Source: Pseudaquabacterium terrae | Lineage (GTDB): Bacteria; Pseudomonadota; Gammaproteobacteria; Burkholderiales; Burkholderiaceae_C | NCBI RefSeq assembly: GCF_013266755.1 | Contig: NZ_JABRWJ010000012.1 | Location: forward strand, 147,417 to 211,416 | DNA length: 64,000 bases | Direction: 5' to 3' | Translations under genes and position numbers: made by a program | Shown: piece after piece, positions 11,430 to 20,379 of the stretch | How positions within the stretch are numbered: the stretch's first letter is position 1 | How the letters are laid out: every line of letters starts with the position of its first letter | The notes under the pieces: model-generated | The model's input: the letters and a program-made list of their open reading frames with translations, nothing else | Databases searched by the model: none | Told to the model about the DNA's origin: nothing

Positions 11430-12743
11430 CTACCGCGTCTCGGCCAGCACCTGATCGGCCTCGGACGCGGCCGCATCCATCGCCTGCTTGATCGCCAGCG
11501 GCGAATACTTGCCGCGCACGCCGCCGACGATGTCGAACATCTGGCCGAGGTTCTTCAGGTACACCGACTCGAGCGGCCCCCAGCCCGGCACCGACGGATA
11601 GTGGCGGCCGTTGCGCACCTGGTCGAGGAACAGCGCGTAGTGCGGATCGGCGGTGAGCTGCGGGTCCTGCGCCGCGTCGAGCCGCGCGGGCAGCATGCCC
11701 GAGGCCTTGCTGAATCCGACCTGCGCCTCGCGGCTGGTGAGGTAGGCCAGCAGCTGCCAGGCCTCGGCCTTGTGCTTCGACGACTTCATGACCGCGAGGT
11801 CGGAGCCGGAGAAGAAGGTCTGGTGGCCTTTCAGGCCCGCCGGGTACGGCGCGATGCCGAAGTTGCGCGCGGTCAGCGATTCGAGCTGGCCGCCCTTGGC
11901 CTTCGGCGTCTTCAGCTGCTTCAGGATCCACGGGCCGCTGAAGATCACCGCGTACTGGCCGTTGAAGAAGCCCGACTCGATCTGCGTCGAGTCCTTCTCC
12001 AGCGCGCCCTTCGGCACCAGCCCCTCGGCGGCGAAGCCGGTGTAGTAGACGATCGCCTGCACCGCCTCGGTCGAGTTGATCGCCGCGCGCTTGCGGTCGG
12101 CTGAGAGGAAGTCGCCGCCGGCATTCCAGATCCACGGCGCCAGGTTGTGCACGACGTTCCAGTCGTTCTTCCCCGGATAACCGAGCGCGGCGACCTTCTT
12201 GCCGCCGATCTCGGTGCCGTTGATCTTCTGCATCGCCTGCTTGAAGCTGCCCCAGTTGGCGAAGGCGTCGCGCGGGTCGACGCCGGCGGCCTTGAACACG
12301 TCGCTGCGGTAGAACGCCGCACGCGCATCGGCATACCAGGGAATCGCGTAGACCTTGCTGTCGTCTGCGCGGTGCGTGGTGCCCCACATCACCGGGAAGA
12401 AGGCCTTCGCGCCGCCGACCTGCGCCTGCTGCGCGTCGCTCAGGCGCTCGAGCGCGCCCATCGACGAGATCGCCGCGACCCAGGTCGTGCCGAGCTCGAT
12501 CACGTCCGGGCCCTGGCCCGAGGCCGCGGCAGCGGTGATCTTGGCCCAGGCCGATTCCCAGTTCAGCACCGTGACGTTGATCCGCAGGTCGGGCTTGCCG
12601 GCGAGGTAGGGACGCAGCAGCTCGCGCATGTCCTGCTGCGGCTGCTCGGTGGTCGACATCACCCACAGGTTCAGCTCCGCGGCGCGCACCGGTGCAGCGG
12701 CCAGCAGGGCGGCGGTCAGGGCGAAGAAAGGGAGCAAGCGCAT
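11430..12743 (-). CDS. Carbohydrate ABC transporter substrate-binding protein
   Basis: 437 aa. The ATG at 12743 gives a clear Sec signal peptide (MRLLPFFALTAALLAAAPVRA, cut near residue 22); longer frames add no signal. The mature part begins ELNLWVM and has family-1 solute-binding features such as GPDVIELGTTWVAAI and FSGPWILKQLK. It captures a sugar in the periplasm for the MalFGK-type complex. It is first in a four-gene operon and divergent from the TonB receptor gene across 160 bases. Confidence 0.92.
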   Translation of the reverse strand: MRLLPFFALTAALLAAAPVRAAELNLWVMSTTEQPQQDMRELLRPYLAGKPDLRINVTVLNWESAWAKITAAAASGQGPDVIELGTTWVAAISSMGALERLSDAQQAQVGGAKAFFPVMWGTTHRADDSKVYAIPWYADARAAFYRSDVFKAAGVDPRDAFANWGSFKQAMQKINGTEIGGKKVAALGYPGKNDWNVVHNLAPWIWNAGGDFLSADRKRAAINSTEAVQAIVYYTGFAAEGLVPKGALEKDSTQIESGFFNGQYAVIFSGPWILKQLKTPKAKGGQLESLTARNFGIAPYPAGLKGHQTFFSGSDLAVMKSSKHKAEAWQLLAYLTSREAQVGFSKASGMLPARLDAAQDPQLTADPHYALFLDQVRNGRHYPSVPGWGPLESVYLKNLGQMFDIVGGVRGKYSPLAIKQAMDAAASEADQVLAETR

Positions 12744-12803
12744 GGTCCAGCATTTCAGGCCAGTCGCGGCGCCACGGCAAGCCTGGGATTTACCGCCGCA
12801 CCC

Positions 12804-12817
12804 CGGTAGATCTACCG
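12804..12817. promoter_or_regulatory. Palindrome in the ABC / TonB-receptor divergent promoter
   Basis: CGGTAGATCTACCG is a perfect 14-base palindrome roughly mid-way between the binding-protein start (12743) and the receptor start (12904). Its position suggests an operator controlling both directions. No LacI-, ROK- or GntR-type regulator gene is adjacent; the NarL-type response regulator at 2389 is one candidate. Confidence 0.55.
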
Positions 12818-12903
12818 ATGCCGCGCGGTACATCCTTGGATGGCGGTCGCGGCCGCGCAGCGGTTCAATGCCGACCCAAGCCTATTGGTATGGAGGAGAG
12901 CGC

Positions 12904-15642
12904 ATGAAGTCGACCTTGACCCCGATCGCGGCTGCGGCACTGTTGTGCGCACTGGGCACAGCCCAGGCGCAGACCGCGGCGGCGGCGCCGGCCGCGAAAG
13001 CCAGCGAACCGGCCAGCACGGTGATCGTCACCGGCATCCGCGCGTCGCGCGAGCAGTCGCTGAACCAGAAGCGCAATGCCGACGGCATCGTCGACGTGAT
13101 CACCGCCGAAGACCTGGGCAAGCTGCCGGACAAGAACGTGGCCGACGCGGTGCAGCGCATTCCCGGCGTCAACATCAGCTCGATGGCCGGTGGCGAAGGC
13201 GGCTTTTCGGAGAACGACCGCGTCAGCATCCGCGGCACCAGCCCCAGCCTGACGCAGACGCTGATCAACGGCCACGCGGTCGGCACCGGCGACTGGTTCG
13301 TGCTGAGCCAGACCGAGGCGATGGGCCGCAGCGTCAGCTACGCGCTGCTGCCTTCGGAAATCGTCAGCAAGGTCACCGTCTTCAAGAGCTCGCAGGCCGA
13401 CCTGCCCGAAGGCGGCACCGCCGGCTCGATCGACATCGAGACGCGCCGGCCGCTGAGCTTCACGAAGCCCTTCACCGCCGAAGCGACGGTCCAGGGCTTC
13501 TACGCCGACCTGCCGCGCAAGTCGGCACCGCAGATCAGCGCGCTGTTCAACTGGAAGAACCAGAACAGCACCTTCGGCGCGACCTTCCAGGTCTTTTCCG
13601 AGACGCGCTACGAGCGCCGCGATGCGCAGGAATTCCTGGGCTATGGCCACATCGAGGCCCGGCTGCCGCTGACCGACGAGCACGGCGAGCAAATGCACGA
13701 CGAGCACGGCGAGCCGCTGACGCGGCCCAACCCGGTGGTCGAAGCGCATCCGCAGCTGGCCGGCGTGCAGTACCCGCTGCTGATCAACCACAACCTGTTC
13801 ACGCAGAAGCGCGTGCGCAAGGGCGGCCTGTTCGACATCGAGTGGAAGCCGACGAACGCGCTGACGCTCGATGTCAACGGCTTCTTCTCGCACATGGATG
13901 CGACGAACTACGACCACAGCTACCTGGCGAGCGTCGAGAACCTGCTGGCGAGCGAGGACATCCCGAGCAACCCGGTGGTGCGCAACGGCACGCTGGTGGC
14001 CGCGCAGTTCCCGAACGCCCACGGCACCCAGGTCGGCTTCACCGACAGCATGTACCGCCCCGGCGCCGCCAGCGAGAGCTGGTACCTCGACGTCAACGGC
14101 AAGTACCGCGCCAGCGACCACCTGACGATCACCGGCAAGGCCGGCCACACGCGCGGCCTCGGCGACACGCCGGGCGACCTGGGCTACGAGTCCTACCTTT
14201 CCAGCCATGCGGGCCTGAACTTCGCGATGAACGGCATGAGCTCGCCGACCATCGTCTCGTTCCCCGGCATGAACACCGCCGACTTCCATGAGTCGTCGCT
14301 GTTCGGCATGTGGTATTCGATCGTGCGCGTGGTCGACAAGGAGAGTTACGCGCAGGCCGATGCCGAATGGGCGATCGACAAGGGCGTGCTCGACTCGGCC
14401 AAGTTCGGCGTGCGCTTCACCGACCACAAGCGCCAGGTGCGCTACCCGAACAACGGCGGCTGCGGCTGGGGCGCCGAGACGGTCGAGACCGGCGCCTGCC
14501 CGGGCAATGCGCAGTGGGACGGCACGATGTACCCAGCAAACTTCGGCCGCGGCTTCGGTGGCGGCGACGCCTTCCTGCGCAACCTGTGGCGCCTGCCGCC
14601 GCACACCGTCGAGCAGGCGGTCAAGACCAACACCGTGCCGACCGAGAACTACTGGCCTGGCGAATTCGCCGTCGGCGAAAAGACCGCCGCCGCCTACGCG
14701 ATGCTGAACCTGGCCGGTGACAAGTGGCGCGGCAACGTCGGCCTGCGCTTCGTGCGTACGAAGCAGGCCACCGACTTCAACATCCCCGAAGGCCCGAACC
14801 CGGTCGAATCGCCGACCTTCGGCCCCTTCACCCGCATCCACGACGAGCGCAGCTACGACGACGTGCTGCCCAGCGCCAACCTGCGCCTGGAGCTGGGCAA
14901 GGACCTGGTGGCCCGCTTCTCGGCCGCCAAGACGATGACGCGCGTCGACTACAGCGCGCTCGCCGGCGCGATCACCAGCCTGGACAACCTGACGCACTCG
15001 GGCCACGGCGGCAACGTGGATCTCAAACCGGTGCGCTCGCGCAACCTGGACGCGTCGATCGAGTGGTATTTCGCGCCAAAGGCTGTTCTGTCGGCCGCCC
15101 TCTTCCACATGGACTTCTCGTCCTACCTGGCCTTCGGCACGCGCAAGGCGATGCTGCCCGACGCCAGCAACCAGAACGCGATCACCGAATACACGATCAC
15201 CTCGCCAATCAACATCCGCGCGAAGAACAAGGGCGTCGAGCTGGGCTACCAGCAACCCCTGTTCGGCAACTTCGGCATCGTCGCGAACTACACCTACACC
15301 AGCGGCAAGGATTCGAAGGGCGATGGGCTGGTCGGCTCATCGAAGGACACCTGGAACCTCGAGGGCTACTACGAGGACGATCGTTTCAGCGCGCGCCTGG
15401 CCTACACCTACCGCTCGGCCTACCTGGTCGGCCTGGACCGCTCGACGACGCAATACGCCGATGCCGTGGGCTACCTCGCCGCATCGCTGAACTACAAGAT
15501 CAACGACAACGTCACGATCGCCTTCGACGCGCTGAACCTGAACAACCCGACGCTGAAGTACTTCGGCGACAACCGGGATCAGCCGCGCGCCTTCTACACC
15601 AATGGCCGCCAATATTTCCTCGGTGTCCGCGTATCGATCTGA
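12904..15642 (+). CDS. TonB-dependent receptor (Xanthomonas/Caulobacter carbohydrate type)
   Basis: 912 aa. The ATG at 12904 follows a GGAGG site and gives a signal peptide ending AQAQ. The plug domain has the family hallmarks ADAVQRIPGVNIS and SIRGTSPSLTQTLINGH; a 22-strand barrel follows and ends GVRVSI. This resembles the TIGR01782 class used for plant and chitin oligosaccharide uptake in Xanthomonas and Caulobacter. There is no N-terminal signalling domain. A divergent sugar ABC importer and a downstream NagX-like gene support an oligosaccharide substrate. Confidence 0.92.
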   Translation: MKSTLTPIAAAALLCALGTAQAQTAAAAPAAKASEPASTVIVTGIRASREQSLNQKRNADGIVDVITAEDLGKLPDKNVADAVQRIPGVNISSMAGGEGGFSENDRVSIRGTSPSLTQTLINGHAVGTGDWFVLSQTEAMGRSVSYALLPSEIVSKVTVFKSSQADLPEGGTAGSIDIETRRPLSFTKPFTAEATVQGFYADLPRKSAPQISALFNWKNQNSTFGATFQVFSETRYERRDAQEFLGYGHIEARLPLTDEHGEQMHDEHGEPLTRPNPVVEAHPQLAGVQYPLLINHNLFTQKRVRKGGLFDIEWKPTNALTLDVNGFFSHMDATNYDHSYLASVENLLASEDIPSNPVVRNGTLVAAQFPNAHGTQVGFTDSMYRPGAASESWYLDVNGKYRASDHLTITGKAGHTRGLGDTPGDLGYESYLSSHAGLNFAMNGMSSPTIVSFPGMNTADFHESSLFGMWYSIVRVVDKESYAQADAEWAIDKGVLDSAKFGVRFTDHKRQVRYPNNGGCGWGAETVETGACPGNAQWDGTMYPANFGRGFGGGDAFLRNLWRLPPHTVEQAVKTNTVPTENYWPGEFAVGEKTAAAYAMLNLAGDKWRGNVGLRFVRTKQATDFNIPEGPNPVESPTFGPFTRIHDERSYDDVLPSANLRLELGKDLVARFSAAKTMTRVDYSALAGAITSLDNLTHSGHGGNVDLKPVRSRNLDASIEWYFAPKAVLSAALFHMDFSSYLAFGTRKAMLPDASNQNAITEYTITSPINIRAKNKGVELGYQQPLFGNFGIVANYTYTSGKDSKGDGLVGSSKDTWNLEGYYEDDRFSARLAYTYRSAYLVGLDRSTTQYADAVGYLAASLNYKINDNVTIAFDALNLNNPTLKYFGDNRDQPRAFYTNGRQYFLGVRVSI

Positions 15643-16834
15643 GCCGGCGGCCTGGCCCGCGCTGCCGCAGCAGCGCAACGCGGCGATCGACGCGTTGCGC
15701 GGGCTGACCTTCGTCGTGATGGTGTGGGTCAACGAACTGGCGGGTGTTTCCGACATCAGCCACTGGTGGAAGCACATGCCGGCCCATGCCGACGCGATGA
15801 GCTTTCCGGACATCGTGTTCCCGGCGTTCCTGTTCATCGTCGGGCTGTCGATCCCGTTCGCGCTGCAGCGCCGGCTGCAGGCGGGCGACGGCCCGCTGCC
15901 ACTGGCGCGCCACATCGGCGAGCGCACGCTGGCGCTGGTGCTGATGGGTCTGTTCATGGTCAATGCCGAGAGCGGCCATCACGCCGAGTCGATGGCGCTG
16001 CCGATCGCGGGCTGGTCGCTGCTGTTCTTCGCGGCGGTGGTGCTGGTGTGGGGCGACTGGCGTGGCGGGTCGACGCTGCTGCGGGCGGCGCTGCGCGCCG
16101 CCGGCTGGGCACTGCTGCTGGCGCTGGCGCTGCTGTACCGCGGCGGACCCGAAGGCCGCGACGGGCTCGCGCCGCAGTGGTGGGGCATCCTCGGTCTGAT
16201 CGGCTGGGCCTATGCGCTGGCCTGCGTGCTCTACCTCGCCGCCCGCGGCCGGCTCGGCGTGTTGATCGCGCTGACGGCGGCCTGCACGGCCTTCGTGGTG
16301 CTCGACCGCCTGGGCCCCGGAGGACCGGTCGCACGCGCGCTGCTCGGCCAATCGGCCCATGCGGCGCACGCATCCATCGTCTTGTGCGGCGTGGTCTGCG
16401 CGCTGATCCTGCACGACGAGCGGCGCGCCGCACCACCGCAACGGCGTTTGCTCGACGCGTTGGCCTGGGCGCTGCTGCTGCTGATCGCCGGCCTCGCGCT
16501 GCGGCCGGCCTTCGGCATCTCGAAGATCCACGCGACGCCGAGCTGGTGCCTGCTGTGCGCCGCGATCTGCGTGCTGCTGTACCTGGCGCTGCATGCGCTC
16601 GTGCAGGCGGGCCGCGGCGGCTGGATGCGGCTGGTCGAGCCGGCGGCCTCGAATCCGCTCGTGACCTACCTGCTGCCGTATGTGATCCTGGCGGCGATGA
16701 CGCTGCTCGGGCTGTCGTGGCCGGCGGCCTGGCGCACGGGGCTCGGGGGCATGCTGGCGATGGCGGTCTATGCCGCGCTGATCGTCGCCGCGGCCGGGGC
16801 GATCGGCCGTGCGGGGTTGCGCATCCGGCTGTAG
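15602..16834 (+). CDS. NagX/HGSNAT-like membrane acetyltransferase (DUF5009)
   Basis: 410 aa with about ten membrane helices. The start region RNAAIDALRGLTFVVMVWVNEL, conserved SFPDIVFPAFLFIVGLSIPF and SNPLVTYLLPYV match the DUF5009 / heparan-alpha-glucosaminide N-acetyltransferase group that includes NagX of N-acetylglucosamine regulons. Such enzymes move acetyl groups from cytosolic acetyl-CoA to glucosamine across the membrane. The ATG overlaps the receptor gene by 41 bases; a GTG at 15623 is an alternative. Neither start has a good ribosome site, so translational coupling is likely. Confidence 0.8.
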   Translation: MAANISSVSAYRSEPAAWPALPQQRNAAIDALRGLTFVVMVWVNELAGVSDISHWWKHMPAHADAMSFPDIVFPAFLFIVGLSIPFALQRRLQAGDGPLPLARHIGERTLALVLMGLFMVNAESGHHAESMALPIAGWSLLFFAAVVLVWGDWRGGSTLLRAALRAAGWALLLALALLYRGGPEGRDGLAPQWWGILGLIGWAYALACVLYLAARGRLGVLIALTAACTAFVVLDRLGPGGPVARALLGQSAHAAHASIVLCGVVCALILHDERRAAPPQRRLLDALAWALLLLIAGLALRPAFGISKIHATPSWCLLCAAICVLLYLALHALVQAGRGGWMRLVEPAASNPLVTYLLPYVILAAMTLLGLSWPAAWRTGLGGMLAMAVYAALIVAAAGAIGRAGLRIRL

Positions 16835-16928
16835 TCGCCTCGGTTCTGTGACCGCTTGCAGCCAGTTCCCTTTGATGCCGGAGCCGGGACTTCTACCGCC
16901 ATTGCAGGCGCCCGAGTGCTGGCATGAG

Positions 16929-17447
16929 TTACTCCATGTCGGTTGCCGAGCCGAGAAGCTCGTCAAGTTGGTCGAACGTCTCGTCGTTCCAACTCGTGCT
17001 CCCGGAGCCGATGTCTTCGTCGAGCGCTTCCTTCGAGGGATAGAGCTCGTGCACGACGAGCAGCGTCTGCCCAGCTCTTTCCTCGAGCGTGACCGTGGTG
17101 ATCTGCCCGTTGCCGCCCGCTTCTTCATTGGTCCAGACGAGACGCGACGGCGGTGTCACTTCCAGGTACCTGCCGTGGAACGCCATGGGCTCTGGGGCGG
17201 CAGGGTGGCGGAACACGAGGCGGTACGCACCGCCCACGCGAACGTCGAGCTCACAGGAAAGCAGCGTCAGGCCCAACGACTTCGGAACCCACCAGCGTTG
17301 AAACAGCTCGGCCTTGGTCCACGCCTCGAACACGAGGCGCGGCGGGGCGTTGATGGTTCGCGTAACGACGAGCTCACGCTCGGACTTCCGCTCCACCGAC
17401 ATTCGATTCTTCAGGGAGCTTGGCTGACTACTTCTTCCTGCGTCCAT
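16929..17447 (-). CDS. SRPBCC (AHSA1-like) domain protein
   Basis: 172 aa. The fold signature VTRTINAPPRLVFEAWTKAE and RWWVPKSL is typical of the AHSA1/START-like SRPBCC group, which binds hydrophobic ligands. An AAGGAG site 7-8 bases before the ATG at 17447 fixes the start. It overlaps the ArsR-type regulator gene by 20 bases; ArsR-SRPBCC pairs are common, and the regulator is thought to control its partner. GC content looks lower than in flanking genes, which suggests acquisition by transfer. Confidence 0.88.
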   Translation of the reverse strand: MDAGRSSQPSSLKNRMSVERKSERELVVTRTINAPPRLVFEAWTKAELFQRWWVPKSLGLTLLSCELDVRVGGAYRLVFRHPAAPEPMAFHGRYLEVTPPSRLVWTNEEAGGNGQITTVTLEERAGQTLLVVHELYPSKEALDEDIGSGSTSWNDETFDQLDELLGSATDME

Positions 17448-17790
17448 CGACTTTCTCCTTGCGTTTCAATCCTTCGACAACCTTGTCCAGCTCGTCGAAG
17501 CGTGCCTCCCAGAGCTGGCGGTACCTCTCGATCCACATCGCCTCTTCCTCGAGTCGACGCAGACCCAGCTTGCAGGTCCGCACGCGCCCGACCTTTTCGG
17601 TGGTGACGAGCCCCGCCTGCTCCAACACGCCGACGTGCTTCTTCATGCCCGTGAGGGTCATGCGGAACTTCTCGGCCAGGTCCGTGATGGAAGCGTCAGC
17701 GCGCACTAGCTGCTCCAGAACGCCACGTCGGGTAACGTCCGACAGCGCGGCGAAAGAGGCATCGAGGTGGGTACCTGTATACTGAACCAT
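17428..17790 (-). CDS. ArsR-family winged-helix regulator
   Basis: 120 aa from the ATG at 17790. The winged helix (ALSDVTRRGVLEQLVRADAS, LAEKFRMTLTGMKKHVGVL) and wing (LVTTEKVGRVRTCKL) are clear. No metal-binding cysteines are seen, so it belongs to the non-metal ArsR group that is paired with SRPBCC genes. A longer TTG-started frame exists but has no ribosome site. The promoter is placed so that the message would be leaderless. Confidence 0.88.
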   Translation of the reverse strand: MVQYTGTHLDASFAALSDVTRRGVLEQLVRADASITDLAEKFRMTLTGMKKHVGVLEQAGLVTTEKVGRVRTCKLGLRRLEEEAMWIERYRQLWEARFDELDKVVEGLKRKEKVDGRRKK

Positions 17791-17826
17791 GTGGTTCACT
17801 ATATCGCCCGCACCTGCGGATTGCAA
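17783..17826 (-). promoter_or_regulatory. arsR-type promoter with operator over the start codon
   Basis: Reading the minus strand, a -35-like TTGCAA (17826-17821), 17 bases, then a -10-like TATAGT (17803-17798) precede the ATG at 17790. The inferred start site falls at or next to the ATG. An inverted repeat TGAACC-N4-GGTTCA (17783-17798) covers the start codon and abuts the -10 box. This fits an autorepressed, leaderless transcript. Confidence 0.6.
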
Positions 17827-17913
17827 GGAGCGCGCGCGCAGAGAGATCAGGGCAGCCGATGACTACTCAGGGTCGTGAGCCGACCTACGCAAGCGAAGTG
17901 CGGAGACACAGCG

Positions 17914-18720
17914 TCACCTGGGCGCTTTGTCCAGCAGCGCATTGGCCAGGCTGTACGCCGTCAGCATCGATGTCCGCGAATTGCTCGACGCGCTGCCTTC
18001 GATGCGGATCGAGATGCGCCCACCGACGCCGTCGGCATCCACCTGGTGCACGTTGGCCTGCAATCCCGGGTTGGCGACCAGCTCGACCACCGTGTGGTCC
18101 CAGCCCAGCGTGGCCAGCGCGATCGTCGCGGCGACGTTGGCATTCTTCGGATACAGCGTGGCCGCTTCGCGCGCGCTGCCGCTGAACAGCACCACCGGGG
18201 CCTTCAGCGCATCGAGGTCGACGCGCGCCTCGGCGATCGTGCCGCGCCATGCCGCGGGCGGCTTGCTGCTGCGCAGCTGAACCCGGTGCAGGCCGCAGCG
18301 CTGCGCGGCGGCCAGGATGTCGAGTCCGCCGATAGCGCCTGAAGTGAGCAGCAGACGCGCACCGCCACGCTCGGCAGCGCGCAGCAGCCGTCGATGGAGC
18401 GCCTCATCGGCCAGCGCGCCGACCGAGGCCAGCAGCAGGTCGCAGCCGGCCACGAGGATTCGCTCGCCGTGGGCCGCCACCGCGTGGTGGCCGGCGCACT
18501 CGGCGACGACCTCCGGCCTGGCGTCCAGCAGGGCATCGAGCGAGGTCCACATCGGCAGCGCGCTGGTCGTCGCGGCCCCGGGGTGCTGCGTCACCAGCGC
18601 GCCGAGCAGCGCGACCTTGCGCGGCGGCTCGGCCAGCACCTCGCACAGCGCGGTGCCGATGGCGCCGAGCCCGATCAGGGCAACCTTCAGCGGAGCGCGG
18701 GCGGCAGTGTCGTGGGTCAT
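17914..18720 (-). CDS. nadX: L-aspartate dehydrogenase
   Basis: 268 aa from the ATG at 18720. A Rossmann motif (VALIGLGAIGTAL), the ECAGHHAVAAHGERIL block, SGAIGGLDILAAA and the ATIALATLGWDHTVVEL region with catalytic histidine are typical of aspartate dehydrogenase. The enzyme oxidises L-aspartate to iminoaspartate/oxaloacetate with NAD(P) and can feed NAD synthesis. A longer frame begins at 18819 but adds a non-conserved N-terminus. It is divergent from a LysR regulator across 180 bases. Confidence 0.87.
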   Translation of the reverse strand: MTHDTAARAPLKVALIGLGAIGTALCEVLAEPPRKVALLGALVTQHPGAATTSALPMWTSLDALLDARPEVVAECAGHHAVAAHGERILVAGCDLLLASVGALADEALHRRLLRAAERGGARLLLTSGAIGGLDILAAAQRCGLHRVQLRSSKPPAAWRGTIAEARVDLDALKAPVVLFSGSAREAATLYPKNANVAATIALATLGWDHTVVELVANPGLQANVHQVDADGVGGRISIRIEGSASSNSRTSMLTAYSLANALLDKAPR

Positions 18721-18900
18721 GGCGGGGGCGGGAATGGCAATGCCGCCAGTGGACACGCCCGCGGCGCGCGGTACAAACGATAAAGCCCGCTCAATCCATC
18801 GGCCCGACCACTGAATCACGGGCGCTACGTAGAACTACCGCGGGCGAGCAGCCGCCGCGATGAGACAACCGCAGCGGCAACCGCCAGCAGGAGCCGCCCG

Positions 18901-19851
18901 ATGACTCCCGACCCGCCCCCTCCCCCCGCCCCGACCTTCGGCACCGTGCCGTCGTCGCGCGTCAGCGTCACGCTGCGCCAGCTGCGCGCCTTCGTCGCGC
19001 TGGCGCATACCCACAGCTTCACGGCCGCCGCGGCGCAGCTGCATGTGACGCAATCGACGTTGAGCGCGCTGGTGCGCGACTTCGAGGCGGAGATCGGCTC
19101 GCGCCTCTTCGACCGCACGACCCGCAGCGTCGACATCAACGCTGCCGGGCGCGAGCTGCTGCCAGTCGCCGAGCGCGTGCTGCATGACCTGGAAAGCGGC
19201 GTCGACGCGGTGCGCGAGCTGCAATCGAAACACCGCGGCAGCCTCACCGTGGCCGCGACGCCGCTGCTGGCGGCGAGCTTCGTTCCCGGCGTCTGCGCCG
19301 CACTGAAGCGCCACCATCCGAACCTGTTGATCCGCGTGCACGACCGCCTGGCCGTGGAGAACCTGCGCAGCGTGCGATCGGGCGAGGCCGAGCTGGCGAT
19401 CGGCCACTTCGGGCCGGTGAGCGAGGACATCGCGCTGCGGCTGTTGCGCAGCGGCCGGGTCGGTGTCGCGGTGCCGCAGGCGCATGCCTTCTCTGCGCGC
19501 AGCGCGCTGGGCCTGGCGGAGCTGCAGGGCGAGCCACTGATCCTGTTGAGCCGCGACAGTGCGTTCCGCGATCTGGTCGAGCACGCGCTGGCGCAGACCG
19601 GCTGCGCGCCGCGGCCGGAGTACGAAGTGGCCTACCTCGGCACCGCGATCGGGCTGGTCGAAGCGGGCCTCGGGCTGGCGCTGTGCCCGTCGCACACGAA
19701 GGCGGTACTCGAACGTGCCGGCGTGCGCTTCGTGCCGCTGGAGCCGCCGCTGATCAGCGGCGTGTCGATCGCCACGCTGAAGGGGCGCGCGCTGTCACCG
19801 GCGGCCGAGGCCTTCGTGGATTGCGCGCTGGCCGCGTTGCCGACGCGTTAG
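18901..19851 (+). CDS. LysR-family transcriptional regulator
   Basis: 316 aa. A proline-rich extension of about 20 residues precedes the helix-turn-helix (LRQLRAFVALAHTHSFTAAA, then VTQSTLSALVRDFE). A LysR substrate domain follows from about residue 110 and ends FVDCALAAL. It is divergent from the aspartate dehydrogenase gene, the usual layout for a LysR regulator and its target. A start closer to residue 20 is possible. Confidence 0.88.
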   Translation: MTPDPPPPPAPTFGTVPSSRVSVTLRQLRAFVALAHTHSFTAAAAQLHVTQSTLSALVRDFEAEIGSRLFDRTTRSVDINAAGRELLPVAERVLHDLESGVDAVRELQSKHRGSLTVAATPLLAASFVPGVCAALKRHHPNLLIRVHDRLAVENLRSVRSGEAELAIGHFGPVSEDIALRLLRSGRVGVAVPQAHAFSARSALGLAELQGEPLILLSRDSAFRDLVEHALAQTGCAPRPEYEVAYLGTAIGLVEAGLGLALCPSHTKAVLERAGVRFVPLEPPLISGVSIATLKGRALSPAAEAFVDCALAALPTR

Positions 19852-19854
19852 GAA

Positions 19855-20379
19855 TTACAGCGGAATCTGGTACGCCTGCTCGACCAGCCGCTGCAGCCGC
19901 CGGTCGTCGTGGTCCAGGCGCTCGAGGTCGCGCCGGATGCGCTTGCTCTCGTCTTCCTTGATGTCCTTCTTCGCCAGCTGGTCGGTCAGCTCCTTGCGCT
20001 GCCGCCGGTTGCTGTCCTGCAGCTTCTTCAGGTCGTGGATCTGCTTGCCGACCTGGTAGCCACGCATGAACGCCGCTTCGGCCGGCCCGCTGCACACGCC
20101 GTAGTAACTCGCGCCGTCGGCGCCTTTCGTGCGGCCGACCTGCGGCTGGCAATAACTCTGCAGCCCCTGCTCGCGACCGCGCGCATACGCCGTGGGATCG
20201 GGCACCACGCCAACCTCGCGGCAGGCCTTGGCATGCTCGTCGAGACGGCTGATCCCCCAGCCCGCCACGCCGTCGCTCTGGCCGATCGCGCGCCAGTCGG
20301 CGCGGCGGCACTCCTTGTCCGACAGCGTCGCGCAGCCGGACAGCGCCGCGGCTGCGCACAGGAGCGCGGCGGCCTTCAT
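19855..20379 (-). CDS. DUF2799-like lipoprotein
   Basis: 174 aa. The N-terminus MKAAALLCAAAALSGC carries a lipobox with C16. The mature part has C-rich ECRRADWRAIGQSDG and YARGREQGLQSYC, as in DUF2799 proteins, and a charged coiled-coil tail (about residues 118-165). Function is unknown. Its ATG overlaps the SDR stop by one base, so it is translationally coupled to it. Confidence 0.8.
   Translation of the reverse strand: MKAAALLCAAAALSGCATLSDKECRRADWRAIGQSDGVAGWGISRLDEHAKACREVGVVPDPTAYARGREQGLQSYCQPQVGRTKGADGASYYGVCSGPAEAAFMRGYQVGKQIHDLKKLQDSNRRQRKELTDQLAKKDIKEDESKRIRRDLERLDHDDRRLQRLVEQAYQIPL

Noticed and set aside
12865..15255. A 796-codon open frame on the minus strand
   Set aside because: Antisense to the TonB receptor gene, whose signal peptide and plug motifs are unambiguous.
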